The notes below the pieces were generated by a model. That model made no database searches. It was not told the origin of the DNA and worked only from the letters and a program-made list of their open reading frames with translations. From Sabellastarte sp. h YS-2021 (Eukaryota; Annelida; Polychaeta; Sabellida; Sabellidae), in NCBI GenBank assembly GCA_964017235.1, contig OZ024938.1:59387816-59451815 (forward strand): a stretch of DNA of 64,000 bases. Direction: 5' to 3'. Each line of letters begins with the position of its first letter. The stretch's first letter is position 1. Of this stretch, positions 34,685 through 46,600 are shown one piece after another. A program made the translations under genes and the position numbers.

Positions 34685-35423
34685 CTCCCCTCGTAGAAAT
34701 GACAAAAATTACTTTAGTGACAATAATATAGGTTTATATAATTTACGCAGAAGACAGAAAGTCGAGAGATGGGGAAGTACGCAGGTTAGAAGACTGTGCC
34801 TACAATGAAAAATACACTGCTATATCAAAGTATTGATCTGGTCACCTGTGTACTTGATGAAGTCACAAATGTCAACCTGTCTCCATGCTGAATGGTGTAC
34901 CTCTCCATCTGCGTACCATAGAATACTTGCAAAACCCGACTAGCCTGCTTACTTGTTTATTACATGTATTAAATGTTTTACTGAAGGATGAATCTTTCAC
35001 TGCTGGTTCGAAAACTGTCACTATGAAAACTCCAAAGTAAACTCAAAGGTAAGGGTCTTCTCAAAGGTTGTCAAGAAAACTATTGTGTCAATTAAACTTT
35101 CATTATATAAAAGAATCCTTTAGTGCTAAATTACCTATCAGTTTATGGGAATTTGTACAGCTGTGACACAGAATTAGATGTCAATGATAAAGTTTGGAAA
35201 ATCAAAAGGTGTCCGCCCTGTCGGCAACAAATTTCAGTAAAGCATCCCTCACTCTCATGATAAGACAATGAACTATTGCATAGGTTGCAAGTTAAATTTG
35301 AAATATGGGCAGTGCCTTTGATTGGCTGAGTAGCTACCTCAGACAGAGAGACACTAAACATTTCATGTGGGTATGACGATTCCTAACAAAAATAACTTTC
35401 TCTTTTCTTCATAGTTCTTGTGA
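34685..35423 (+). other. 3' untranslated region of the unknown gene (probable)
   Basis: Follows the stop codon. Candidate poly(A) signals ATTAAA lie at 34968-34973 and near 35091. Nothing else recognised. Confidence 0.45.
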
Positions 35424-35720
35424 CAGGCCTGTATTTTCTTGGAAAATGTTTGTACTTTTTTGAGAGAAGAAGTACCCCCTCCGGAGTTATATGGATATGT
35501 ACACGTCAAATCTCGTAATCATGACACAGAACTGACAGAGAAACTGAAAATAAAAGATCTTATGCGATGGATGGACTGTAATCACTTTAAGCTGACCAAT
35601 ACAAATACTGAATTCAACTTTTTGGGGAACAAAAATTACTCTAAATGTCACGAAAACAACTATCAACCAAATTTTTTAAAATTTTATATCTTAATGTCCA
35701 ACTTGGTGATTTATCCATAA
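35424..35720 (+). other. 99-codon open frame, unassigned
   Basis: Open from a TGA at 35421 to a TAA at 35718. The translation has REEVPPPELYGYVHVKSRNH and LTEKLKIKDLMRWMDCNHF, of reasonable amino-acid balance. A pyrimidine-rich TTTCTTCATAG just upstream could be an acceptor. It may be an exon of an alternative transcript of the unknown gene, a gene remnant, or chance. Confidence 0.25.
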
Positions 35721-35875
35721 ACTGTAGAGCTGAATATACAAAGGATCAAAAATCTGAAAATCACTTTCTGCTACAACACACACAAAACACTTTACCAAGG
35801 CTTAGACGTCATTATTTACTTATATATGACGTTCCTGGGCAGTGTATTGGCTGATTGGATCTTGCCGTTCCAATA

Positions 35876-36617
35876 TAGTAGAACCTCGATTACCCGAATC
35901 CAATGGGAGACATACAATCAGACTGGATAATCAAGGGGTTCGGATAGATGAAGGAACCTGAAATTCACCATCTATATGTTACCAAGTAGGCAATAATTGC
36001 AGAAAGATCCTTTTTTTTTTTTTTGGGGGGGGTTTTTTTTGACTAAATACAGACGTTTGTGGTCATTGATGAAATAGTTTAATATATTTGGGTAATACTC
36101 TAACTGACTCTCTAATTGCAACTTATGTACTCCAAAATTTATGGATCTTATCATTCCTATTTAAAATATTATGCAGACTGGAGCTGGGTGTGTTCGCTTG
36201 GTACATACAGTGTTGATATTTTATTTTTAGATAAACGTCATGCATTGTGTCTATTAAAAGACTCCGGGAGATTATGTATTGTAAAATCCCAAGCGAACAC
36301 GCCTTCCATGATAGGGGTGTTCAGCTGGTAATGTATTGTTGACGTTATACATTATGTGCACGTTGTCAGTGTGTGAATTGATCTACTCCGGGAGATTATT
36401 AATGCAAAACCCAATCGAACATGCTTTCAGTGATTGGCGATCAAAGAAGTTGTGTAGCGGGGTCTTGGAAATGAATTAATCCCTCTCTATTGAAACAACA
36501 ATGGTGACAAAGATTAGGCTTTTTGTGGATGGTGTATTATATGTAGGGTGACAAGATTTTGGTTCAGTTAATCCGGAGATTTGGATAACAGAATGCCAGA
36601 TAATCAAGGTTCTGCTG
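35876..36617. mobile_element. pogo/Tigger-like non-autonomous element
   Basis: The left end TAGTAGAACCTCGATTACCC and the right end, inverted (GCAGAACCTTGATTATCTGG), are the classic pogo/Tigger type (AGTAGAACCTCGATTATCCG). Inside, a block of about 125 bp is duplicated in tandem (ACTCCGGGAGATTATG near 36262 and ACTCCGGGAGATTATT near 36385). Each block has inverted GTGTTCGCTTGG / CCCAAGCGAACAC arms. No transposase frame remains. Confidence 0.72.
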
Positions 36618-38540
36618 CATTAAATTTTGTTATTTGGACTGGTCAGTGAACAGTGACTGTCCTACCTCCTTTTGTAGTACTGCCTTAATCAATGTCTGAT
36701 CCACCCTAAAGTTCCCCCTTCACAGTGAAATGAGAGGTTCTGAGTTATGGTGTTTTGATTTTTAGTGTTTATATTATTGAAACTGCTGTTATGTGCAGGG
36801 GTGAAATCTTGACAGAGTAGTGCAAGTTCATAACAAAGGGAGCATCATCTCGCCACTGGTGTCTGCAAGTACAAGAGTGATTGGGTGTTCCAAACTGTAG
36901 AGAAATCATTATGAAATGTACATTCTGACCAGGTTTCACAATGATTTTATATTGCAACACATAATAAACACTCGCAAGTGCACTTTTTTGGTAGAACTTC
37001 AGATTTCCTTGTGGAAACAATATGCTAGGGTGACATCTGGGTGAAGTACACTAGGAACCATTGTAGCATTATAACATAACTGATATTTACAAAATTACAC
37101 AACATTATATGGTGCAGTAAATTTTATATGTCATTTCAAATGAATTCTAATTCTAAGAGTACTTTTATAGCGCTTAATCCCCATCTATTGACAGTCTCTA
37201 AGGTGCATAATGCCAGAAATCAGAGAGTGGAAAGTTTAAAAAAAATTCACAGATATTGCAACATGCCAATAACTTAGACAAAAGCAAATTGAATGTGTAA
37301 TTCATATATTTTTTTTAGATTTCTTCATTGACATGAGAAAAAGTCTTGACAAAATCAGAGAATCAAACGTATTTGTGAATTCATGTACATTCAAGATATA
37401 CTCGGTGTTTTCCTAATTATTAAATTTAAATCGAAAGACAATATCAACAAAAACCAAAATCACTTTTCTGTTAACCTTTTCGCTTATACTTTTTAGCATG
37501 TTAATGTTTTAAGGTTTTATGGTTAAATCATACAAATAACCATTTAAAACAAACTATATATCTGTGAATAGCATTTTTCTCATATTATCACAAACACTTC
37601 AATGTCACATACACTACATGATAAAACTTGGTCAAATCTACAATGTAATGTGTACACAATCATCACAGACTTTAGATATACAACACATGCCTATGACAAA
37701 TAATGAAGAGTACAAGAAGTAAGACAGGAGCTGTTAGAGAGTACTCCGTCAATGAGGTAACAGGTAAATTACTGGCATATTTTAAAGCCAGATTTGTATG
37801 TATAATGGACTGAAAAGATTTCTTGTCACAGATTAACGATGATAAAGTGAAAAGTAATGTCCCTTCTTCGGGCTAGTGGCCAATATTCTCAGTGCTTAAT
37901 TCTAGATTCTGTGGCATGATGTAATTGACTGTATTCCAACACCCCAATACAACTTCAAGTAAGTATACAGAGGCTTTATGAAAAGAGGATTACAAGGATT
38001 TAAGCAAATCATTTGGGAAAATTTAGAATTAACAAAACATTCAAATAACAAATGTTAATATAACTGAAATAAATTCTGTTATGGCAAAAGTATGGCTACC
38101 TGAATAATATGTTGAATATTAATTTATCAGTCCAATATTTTAAAGTAATATACAAGAAAACATTGTCACAAAAGGAAACAAAATACCAAACCAACATTCT
38201 TAAATAAGTTGTAAATGCTGCATATGAAAATTTACTTAACAAAAACTCATCATTTATGCACATACCAATGTGGTAAATTCCGTCATTTTATTTTTTTCTA
38301 AGCTTTTAATGCATCCAAGTGTTTCCTTTTCCAAGTAATGTAGCTCTCACTGAAATTTTCTTACAATAAAGTGAAAACGTTTTAACTAGAGCCACCTTGT
38401 AACTAAAGTTCAGAAGTAAAATACCAGTATTCACTTGGGATGCCATGGTGGATCACACTTTTTGAATAATTAAAGCATATGAATATTCATGTGGTAAAAC
38501 AAAAAACAAATTTTCAGTGGACCATTCGACATAGGTATAC
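36618..38540. other. Intergenic, almost nothing recognised
   Basis: 37140-37215 on the minus strand contains TTAAGCGCTATAAAAGTACT, which looks like a SINE 3' domain without its head. The rest is AT-rich. Confidence 0.4.
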
Positions 38541-39180
38541 AGAAAATATACAATGTAATGGTGAGCAGGTTTATAGGTAGACAAGTCGACAGGTGGACAA
38601 GGCTGGCGGATGAAATTACTAAGGCGGAAAGATTAGCAATATTTTCTAGCTGGGTAGTCGCTTACATTAACCATCATCTGTTTCCGATATATAATACATG
38701 TGGAGAGAGAGGAAATACCGAAAACGTCATCTGCGCATACGTCCTGGATGTAAATACTGTAAACAATATGGCGATCTTGAGTCGCTAGGAAAGAAAATTC
38801 ACTTAAATTAATGCGTAATTTGCAAATAAACTACATATTTTTTTTATATTTAACTTAATATATAGATAAAATGTTTTAAGTTGCTACCGTTTTCAATTGT
38901 GACTCCAAATATTAAGACATCTAACGATCACGTAAATTCCCATATAAGGTGATATACATTGGAAAACAATTAACCGATTCAAGAATACCGGCACTGACTA
39001 GTGTTGTGGTAACCTGATAATCGGTTAGTATGGTTAAACGTTTCAGCTCTAGAAATTACACGTTCAATAGGCAAGTGGACAGAGAGACATGTCAGCAGGT
39101 AGACAGGTCAACTGGGTCAACAAAAGTAGACTGGTCAACACATTTGGAATTGTCGACTTGTTGACCCTGTCGACCTGAAA
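38540..39180. repeat. Short GGTCGACAGG/GGTCAAC-type repeats
   Basis: Clusters of AGGTAGACAAGTCGACAGG, CAGGTAGACAGGTCAACTGG and an inverted CTTGTTGACCCTGTCGACCT lie at 38565-38600 and 39065-39175. This appears to be a decayed short-period repeat with partial inverted symmetry. A 76-codon frame at 38558-38788 is not convincing. Confidence 0.4.
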
Positions 39181-39970
39181 ACTGTCTATCATACTAATGA
39201 ATATTCATGTATATTCATATCTTTACTCTTATTATGACCCTCATGAATATACCCAGATGAACTCTAGATAAGAATTCTAGTGATTCTTAGATTAGGACCT
39301 CGGATGATAAAGTTCACCCAAAAAACCTTCAAAAGCTATAACCAAATAATAAGTGACCCAAAATGAACAATTATTGACTTTTTGTATACACTTCAGTGCT
39401 TTTTGTCTATTACACCTAAAATTATATGGATTATGTCAAGGCTTGAGATTGATTTGTATTTTTGAAGCCTTCAGTTCCTTCAATAGAAATTCAATCTATT
39501 GGGAGTAAAAAAATATAACATTCTCCCCAATGTGTGAAATTTACCACTCAGGAAAACCTCATTATGTTTAAGGAAATTCTTGACATATTAATAATTTTTG
39601 AGAAGATTTTACACCATTTCTCTTACATTTGGAAGAATTTTACTGCAGCCTGCATTACATTTCTAAAAGTGGAAAGGTTTTTCATTCCAGTGCAAAATTT
39701 GTATTAAATTTAACTTTTGAAATATTTAAAGGTGTAAACAAATACAACTGGTGGCCAAAATATTGCAGATTACCTGTGTGACTGAAAGTTTCTATTAACA
39801 CTTATATTTAGAGCATTGGCACCGCTTTGATATCTATACCAAGTGGGACTAATGTTCATGTTAGGATAATCACTTTAGCATCACATTGGACAGATGAATG
39901 AATCGTTGTTAATGCTCTTTAACCTCTCAACTTAAAGCAGTGTCTTTCATTGGGGATTTTCACACAAACT

Positions 39971-40317
39971 GGTACAGGTATTCACTTACATTCTTATTCT
40001 TAGAATTTTCTTAGAAAAATAATCATTTTCTTGGAAAAAAATCTTAGAATTATGTTTAAGAATTTGAATTTTTAAATTAACGGCATATTTTCATTTCTAA
40101 AGGTTATGATAACAAATTGGAGACACTAGCAACAGGTAGCTATAGTATTTTAGTTGTCGATCAACATTGAAGTGATAATTTGTAGAAAAAAATGTTTTGC
40201 AACTACACCTTTCACAAAAATTTTGAAAAATTTCTGTATATTCTGAGAATTGTTTTGAAGAAAATGTCCATATTCTAAGAAAATTTCTTCTGCTAAGAAT
40301 GTTAATGAATAAGGACC
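39971..40317. mobile_element. Foldback element, TTCTTAGAA-type
   Basis: The left end GGTACAGGTATTCACTTACA and the right end, inverted (GGTCCTTATTCATTAACATT), are imperfect complements. Interior blocks of TTCTTAGAATTTTCTTAGA pair across the element. It ends 71 bp from the MMADHC stop codon, so it may lie in the 3' UTR of that gene. Confidence 0.65.
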
Positions 40318-40387
40318 AAAATTAACATTTCTTTCCACTACACAATAATTTGATACCCTAAATATGCAAATACAAACTAATAAGGTC

Positions 40388-40612
40388 TTAATTATCCTCA
40401 ATGTCAGTATCTCCAGGTTGTCGTACGGCCAAATGCTGCAGCACCGGATGACTGAGCGGTGCGTTTGTAAACAGACACCCCACATACGAGTGAGTACCCC
40501 AAAGGTGGTGTGAGATCACTTTACAGCAGCCCAGGTCGTTGATTTCAAACCCAAAGTGACGGTATCGCTCATCCGTCTCGAACATGGTGGCATTTGTGAA
40601 AGCACCAAGGTA
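40388..40612 (-). CDS. MMADHC: MMADHC coding exon 8 (terminal)
   Basis: Acceptor TTTTATTCCAG. Encodes residues 223-296: [17 protein letters not shown], the DLGCCKV cobalamin-ligand loop, [16 protein letters not shown] and a divergent tail ending DTDIEDN. Confidence 0.96.
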   Translation of the reverse strand, partial: YLGAFTNATMFETDERYRHFGFEINDLGCCKVISHHLWGTHSYVGCLFTNAPLSHPVLQHLAVRQPGDTDIEDN

Positions 40613-43600
40613 CTGGAATAAAATGAAAAGAGAGAAATTGTTTAATTACAGGAATAACCCTTGACAAACCATGGTATATGCAGAATTCAACATGACACAG
40701 TTGTGTCCACGATTCTGATTGGTTAAGAACTTGCCTAAAATACTACAATCTTATACTGCAAATATTTTTAAATAAACCCCAAATATGAAGCAATTGTACA
40801 CTTGCAATTTTGTACTTTTTATCAGAACTGTTTTGTTTTGATAAATATCAGTAAACAATATACATACTGGTCTGCCAGACGAAGGGTCTATGAAATCTGC
40901 CCAGTATCCCCCATCAATCAATGCATTACAGATCTCCTGAGCACCAATCACAAACTACAACAAAACAGAGAGAATGTCAAGGTATTCTGCTTTTGTTAAT
41001 ACAATCAACTGTGCAAAAGTAGATTTCTCCCAACAATGTAAACAACATTTTAGTTCTAATTATGGCTTTTGTAGTGCTAATACTTAGATATACATTATGT
41101 TCTAATCTTGGGCAAAAAAAAATGGTTCCACTTGAACAAACACAGCATTTACTATATTTCTAAGAAGTAATATGACAATCCCTACACTCACAAAGGTCAT
41201 CTTAATGAAATATATATGGTGAAACACGACCAGTGTCCCAGCAGTTATCTTTCAACACAAATTACTATGGTCTGAATTCCTAGAATATAGATACACTCAC
41301 TTACCAAACATGAAAGAAATTCTACAGTCATTTTTTAATAGAAGCAATGGCGCAAATAGCCGTAAATTCACAATAATTCATACTTTGGACTTTAAGGTTA
41401 CAACAAAGTGGACACCTATCTGAGCCTGAATACATACCAAATATCAATTAAATGAACAATGCAGTTCCCCAGTAATTGCCCAAATAACAGAACAGTTCAA
41501 AACACTCACTTATACATGTTATAATTTCTGAACAACTGGAGAACCAGCAGCAGGTAATGACATGTTTGCACACAGGGTATTCTTTCCTTGTTTTTGACAA
41601 ATTTTGGCTATGTATATGTCCTACATGGGGACATTATGTATTCAACTACAACCACAAACAGCTATAAGAGAGTTTAAGATACACAGACGTTATATGTACA
41701 GCAAATCAAATGGATGTCACCTATCCCATTACATTGAATTATAGAACTTCAAGCTACAGCTACTGAATGTGAAAAAGCCATTCTAGACCTTCATAGAAAA
41801 GTGTACATCTAGTGTGTGTTTTTTTCAGGGTTAAAACTCACTTTTGAATTTAGGAGCTTTGAGCAATTATAGATTGAAACATCATGAACTAAACAGATTT
41901 TATATATAGTTTTATTGGATTTCTTCAGCATAATCACCATTTTCTGCCTTGATCATGTAGTACTTTTGTGTTAAATAGAAAATACAAACGGAAAATGTAT
42001 ACAGGTACTTGTAGTTTTTGCTATACATTTACTTCCCATGAGGGGAATCTTTACCTCTCTACACTTATCATCCCAGTAACTTCACAAGCACGACAAATCA
42101 GATTTACAATTCTAGGACAAAAGATATTGTCCAACATTAAATTCAAACTCAAGGACTAAGGGACATTTCATTTTTTGCTGACCAGTTCTAGTAGTGTATC
42201 CCTCTCTTCCTCCACCTCTGGACTCCAGCCAGTCATGTCCCACTCTGTCCTTTGACTCACTGAGATCACAGTCAGCGGCTCCAGCTGTAGATTTCTACCT
42301 GGAAACAGTTCCTGGAAGTCTGAAGAACAAAAATAATGAAAAGTGTTTCAGTCTAAATCATGAGCTGCAAAGCCATCATAGACAAGAGCAGTGCACTAGA
42401 ACTTATGAAAGTCTGGTAACAAAATGAAACTGCCGAGTCAGATATATCCCATACCTGGCCTAGAATTCCGATAGTCACCAATCCAAGTACTAGCATAGTC
42501 CATTTGCTCCTTAACTTCAGTGATGAGATGGCTACTCATCACAATATGCACCAATACAGGTGACAAAAAGAAAAGAAGAATTGATCTCTTAGAAGTGCAA
42601 GCCTCACTAGAGCTCCTGCTTAAAATTAAAGGGAATATAGTTCGGTACAAGGAGAAAACATACAAGCTTTCTAGTTGGGCAGTCTGAAACAAACTGCAGT
42701 TTCTTTATGGTTCAAGTCCCATCGTTAGTCACAGACTACACTAAAAGATGAACCAAATTTAAAAATTTAATTTTATGAACTGAAATAATATCATGCAATT
42801 GTTACAAATATTACACTGACCTTTTTTCAGTAAATCTGGACAATTTTGGGCCATACACTCTAGGCTGTCTAATGGGGACGGCTTGATTTCATCCCCAGAC
42901 TCTTGTCTGGCAATCTGGTTAAAGAGAAATAAAAACCAAGGTTTGAAAGGTTTCTGGTACAAAATCCATATAAAGAATATTTTGTTCCCTGTAAAGTATG
43001 CGTATGAAGTTCTGCACTGGAAAAAAAACACTGGTTCACCTTGCTCTAAATGCCAACAAACTTGATATCGGTATTTACATATAGGGCAAAGTCACTTTAT
43101 AATACCGTTACTTTCTTTAGAAAATTTCTGGATGTCTTTAATTTCCAAAATACATGTACTACTCACATGAGCATAGTTGTTTATATTAGTGCTGGGATGA
43201 GTTGACCGTAACTCGAGTCGTAACTCGGTGGGTGATATTTGGGGATAACATTGATTTACGCAACATAAACTCAAGTGTTCAGAAAATAAATAATGATATA
43301 CTTACCTTGTCTCAAAGGGACACTTTTGGGACTGATCAACCATCGACACTTAAAACTCAATAATTACTGGTCATTTTTTATTAACCTTATCTGCATGGCT
43401 GTTTCATGAAGTGCACATACATACCTGTACAATTTATTTGGCAAAAATATACATTTTCTTGTAATAAAACGGTACTTAACACAACTAGTGATAATATTTG
43501 GATTTTTCTTATTTTATTTTTAGTTTTGTACATTTAGTCGAGTCAAATCGAGTTCAACTCGTTTCTAACAAATGATCCTCAATCTGCAAAAATCACCGAC

Positions 43601-46600
43601 GATCCCAGCACTAATTTATATTACAACATATGACATTAAAACAATTGAGGATCAAAATGCTGATTGTTCACTTAACAAAATTATTGGAGTGCCCAAGAGT
43701 AAAAGCCATGATGAGATTACAAGATGCTTTTGTTGAGCCACTGAGCACAGTAGAACAGTTAATAATATCATGACCAGATTTTCAATCATGCCTTTCCTAA
43801 TGGTTCACGGCCTTACAAACCTCCTGGTTGCCACAGTTAAACTGCTGTAATACTGAAACTTGTCGTTCCTGTGGAGTTTCACCAGTAAAAAGGTCAGCTT
43901 TATCACCCACAGCCTGAGGTACAGTGAGAGGCTGAGGGCTCATATGAGTGCCCACATTACCTGAAAACAGATATCAGTTATAACTTATTTACACTAAGTA
44001 TTGTTGCCAAGCTTGCCACTTCTGATATTTTTTTATAAAAATATAAAGTTGCTTTCTCAATAACTTCTAGTTAGGGAATATGTGTATTCCCTGGGCATCA
44101 AAACCAGGGAATACGCATATTCCCTGAAAATTTTAGGAATATGCGTATTCCCCGACTGTTTTAGAGAATGGGCTTACGACATGGATATTGTCAGAGAACT
44201 TTGATGCAACGGCAGCAAGATTACAATGTTCAAACTATAAAACATGTAATTATAATAATAGATAGTAAAACCATTTATTACTTCTTTATTAAATTCTATT
44301 TTCAATAGATTGTAACTCTGATTAAGAGTCTCATATGCTGCACTTGGCTGGTAATAACTATATGACTAAAGCGTGTGCCAAACTTGTTAACCGACTGGCC
44401 AATGAGGTTTGTGAACAGCTGGAAGAGCATCATGGTAAAAGAAATGGCATTATATCAGTTTCCAAGATCAAAAGTGGGACATGAATTGCAAACATGAGTG
44501 GTTATTTTCAAAAAAAAAATTGATACTATTGAAGCTTAGTTCAAATGCACAAGCTCCTGCTCAATCTTAACATTATTTTTCTCTATATTTGCTTCAGTTT
44601 AAGGTCAATTTATTGCCAATCAATTCATTTTCCCAGAAAACTATTTCATTCTACTGTCCTTACCTGGAAGAGGAAATTTTTTGTCCGTTGGGTTCAATGG
44701 ACCAAGCTTTGAATCTGGCCAATGTCCACCTGAAGGATGAAAATAATAGTCACTGATAACTCGTAATATATTTTAAATTACTTTCACACATACTTAGCTT
44801 CACCATCATTTTCAACACCTTGTGTAGGTTAGGGTATAAGTGTAACTTTGGGTAAAAAAAAGGAGTTGGGTGTTGTTATTTAAATAACTGGCCTGAATCT
44901 AGATACTCAAATTTTAGCATTTGAACCACTTGAATTACGAATAAAGTAAATACTGTGGTTAATGAAAACACTTTCAACAAAAATAAAATGTAAAATATCT
45001 TTGAAAATAAGAATACTTTATATGTAAAAAAGTAATATTAGATTAAATAACAAATATGACTGAGGAATTTGAGGTTTTCAATACATTTTTTTGGAAATTA
45101 ACACTATCTTAGTAGTTTTACAAGTACATGTACTCAGTTCAAAAGTGTTAACAAAATTGCAAAAAGAAATAAGGCAATCCCCAAGACAGAGTGCAATCCA
45201 GATATCTCTCCAGTTACCAAGCTCCAAAGTTCCTAGTTTAAGGTCTTACTAATCAATCAAGAACTGGGTTGATTTAGTAGTGTACACACAAAAGACTAAG
45301 AGACGAATCTATCAGTGGGAATTAGTCACACTAGACAGAAATACTGCACTCAGTTAAATAAATGGCCTTAAATTGGGACATAACCACAAATATGATAAGA
45401 ATATTGAGAAGTAAAGACATCAAAATTAGGTATACTGAGGGCCCAGTTAGGGGTAAATTAAACGTTTTTCAATTGTCATATTTAATAACACTTCCATTGC
45501 ACTTGTTCAGGTTAACACAACTCTAAGGCACATCAAACAATAAAAAGAAATCTCAAATAAAAACCCAGACATTAAAAAGGGGTGAATGATGTTATGATTT
45601 TCACAGCTTGCACTTTACAGGTTAGTTGAATCTTTTTTCCCCTATCTTTTTTTAATTAATACCTAACCTGATTACCTGAATGTGCATCAAGTAGAATATA
45701 TCCCTTTGGAACTTGCTCGTCATATGAAGAAAATGCTCTGAAATGTCTGACAGCTGCTCTCAGACTGGGGAGGTATGCCACCACACGTGATCTATGCCGC
45801 AGTAGCTATAGTAAGGTTAATACAATATAGAAATAGACAACGACGAGCGAGGGGTTATAGGCGATTTTACACTGATTAGCGATATTAGTATCACGAAGGC
45901 GAAGCCTGAGTGATTCTAATGCGCTAATCATTGTAAAATCGCCTATAACCCCGAGCTCGGAGTTGTCTATTTCTATTCTAACATGACATTTTAGAAGATC
46001 TTATAAAAATTAGTTTTGAAGCTGTTTTAAAGAAAAATATACAAATATTTTATAAAGATTTTTTTATCGAAGGGTGCAGTTGAATTATTGGAAGAGCCAC
46101 AAAATAAGATAGCCCTTTTCTTTGTTAAACGTCCTTAAACTTTAGCAGATTCATGTCAGTATATTCTATGTTCAAATATAAGAATTCCTGAATATCGTGT
46201 TTACTATTATTTGTCTATTTGATTAAGAAAATCCAAGCTGTTACTTCAAGTTTACTTTTTGCAGAGCAGCATTGTGAGCGATAAAATAGAACTCATGAGG
46301 TTATGCGGGGTTTTACAGAGCAATTTTTCGTGTCTTAGCCAATCAGAATCGCGGACACAGCCGTGTCATGTTAGAATGAACATTTTAACCAGGGATCATA
46401 ATTTTAACTTGCTCAATGAATCAATCACATCCTAGACTTGTACAAGAACTGAGACATTGTGGTCTAATTTACCAAATATAAATTTGGAACATCTAGTAAA
46501 CACAGGCCAGAAAAAAAGTAATTTTAAAATTTACAAACCATCAGGACTAATGAGGCCGGTACCGTGTGTGGATTGAACAAAATTCTGCCATTATGAAATG

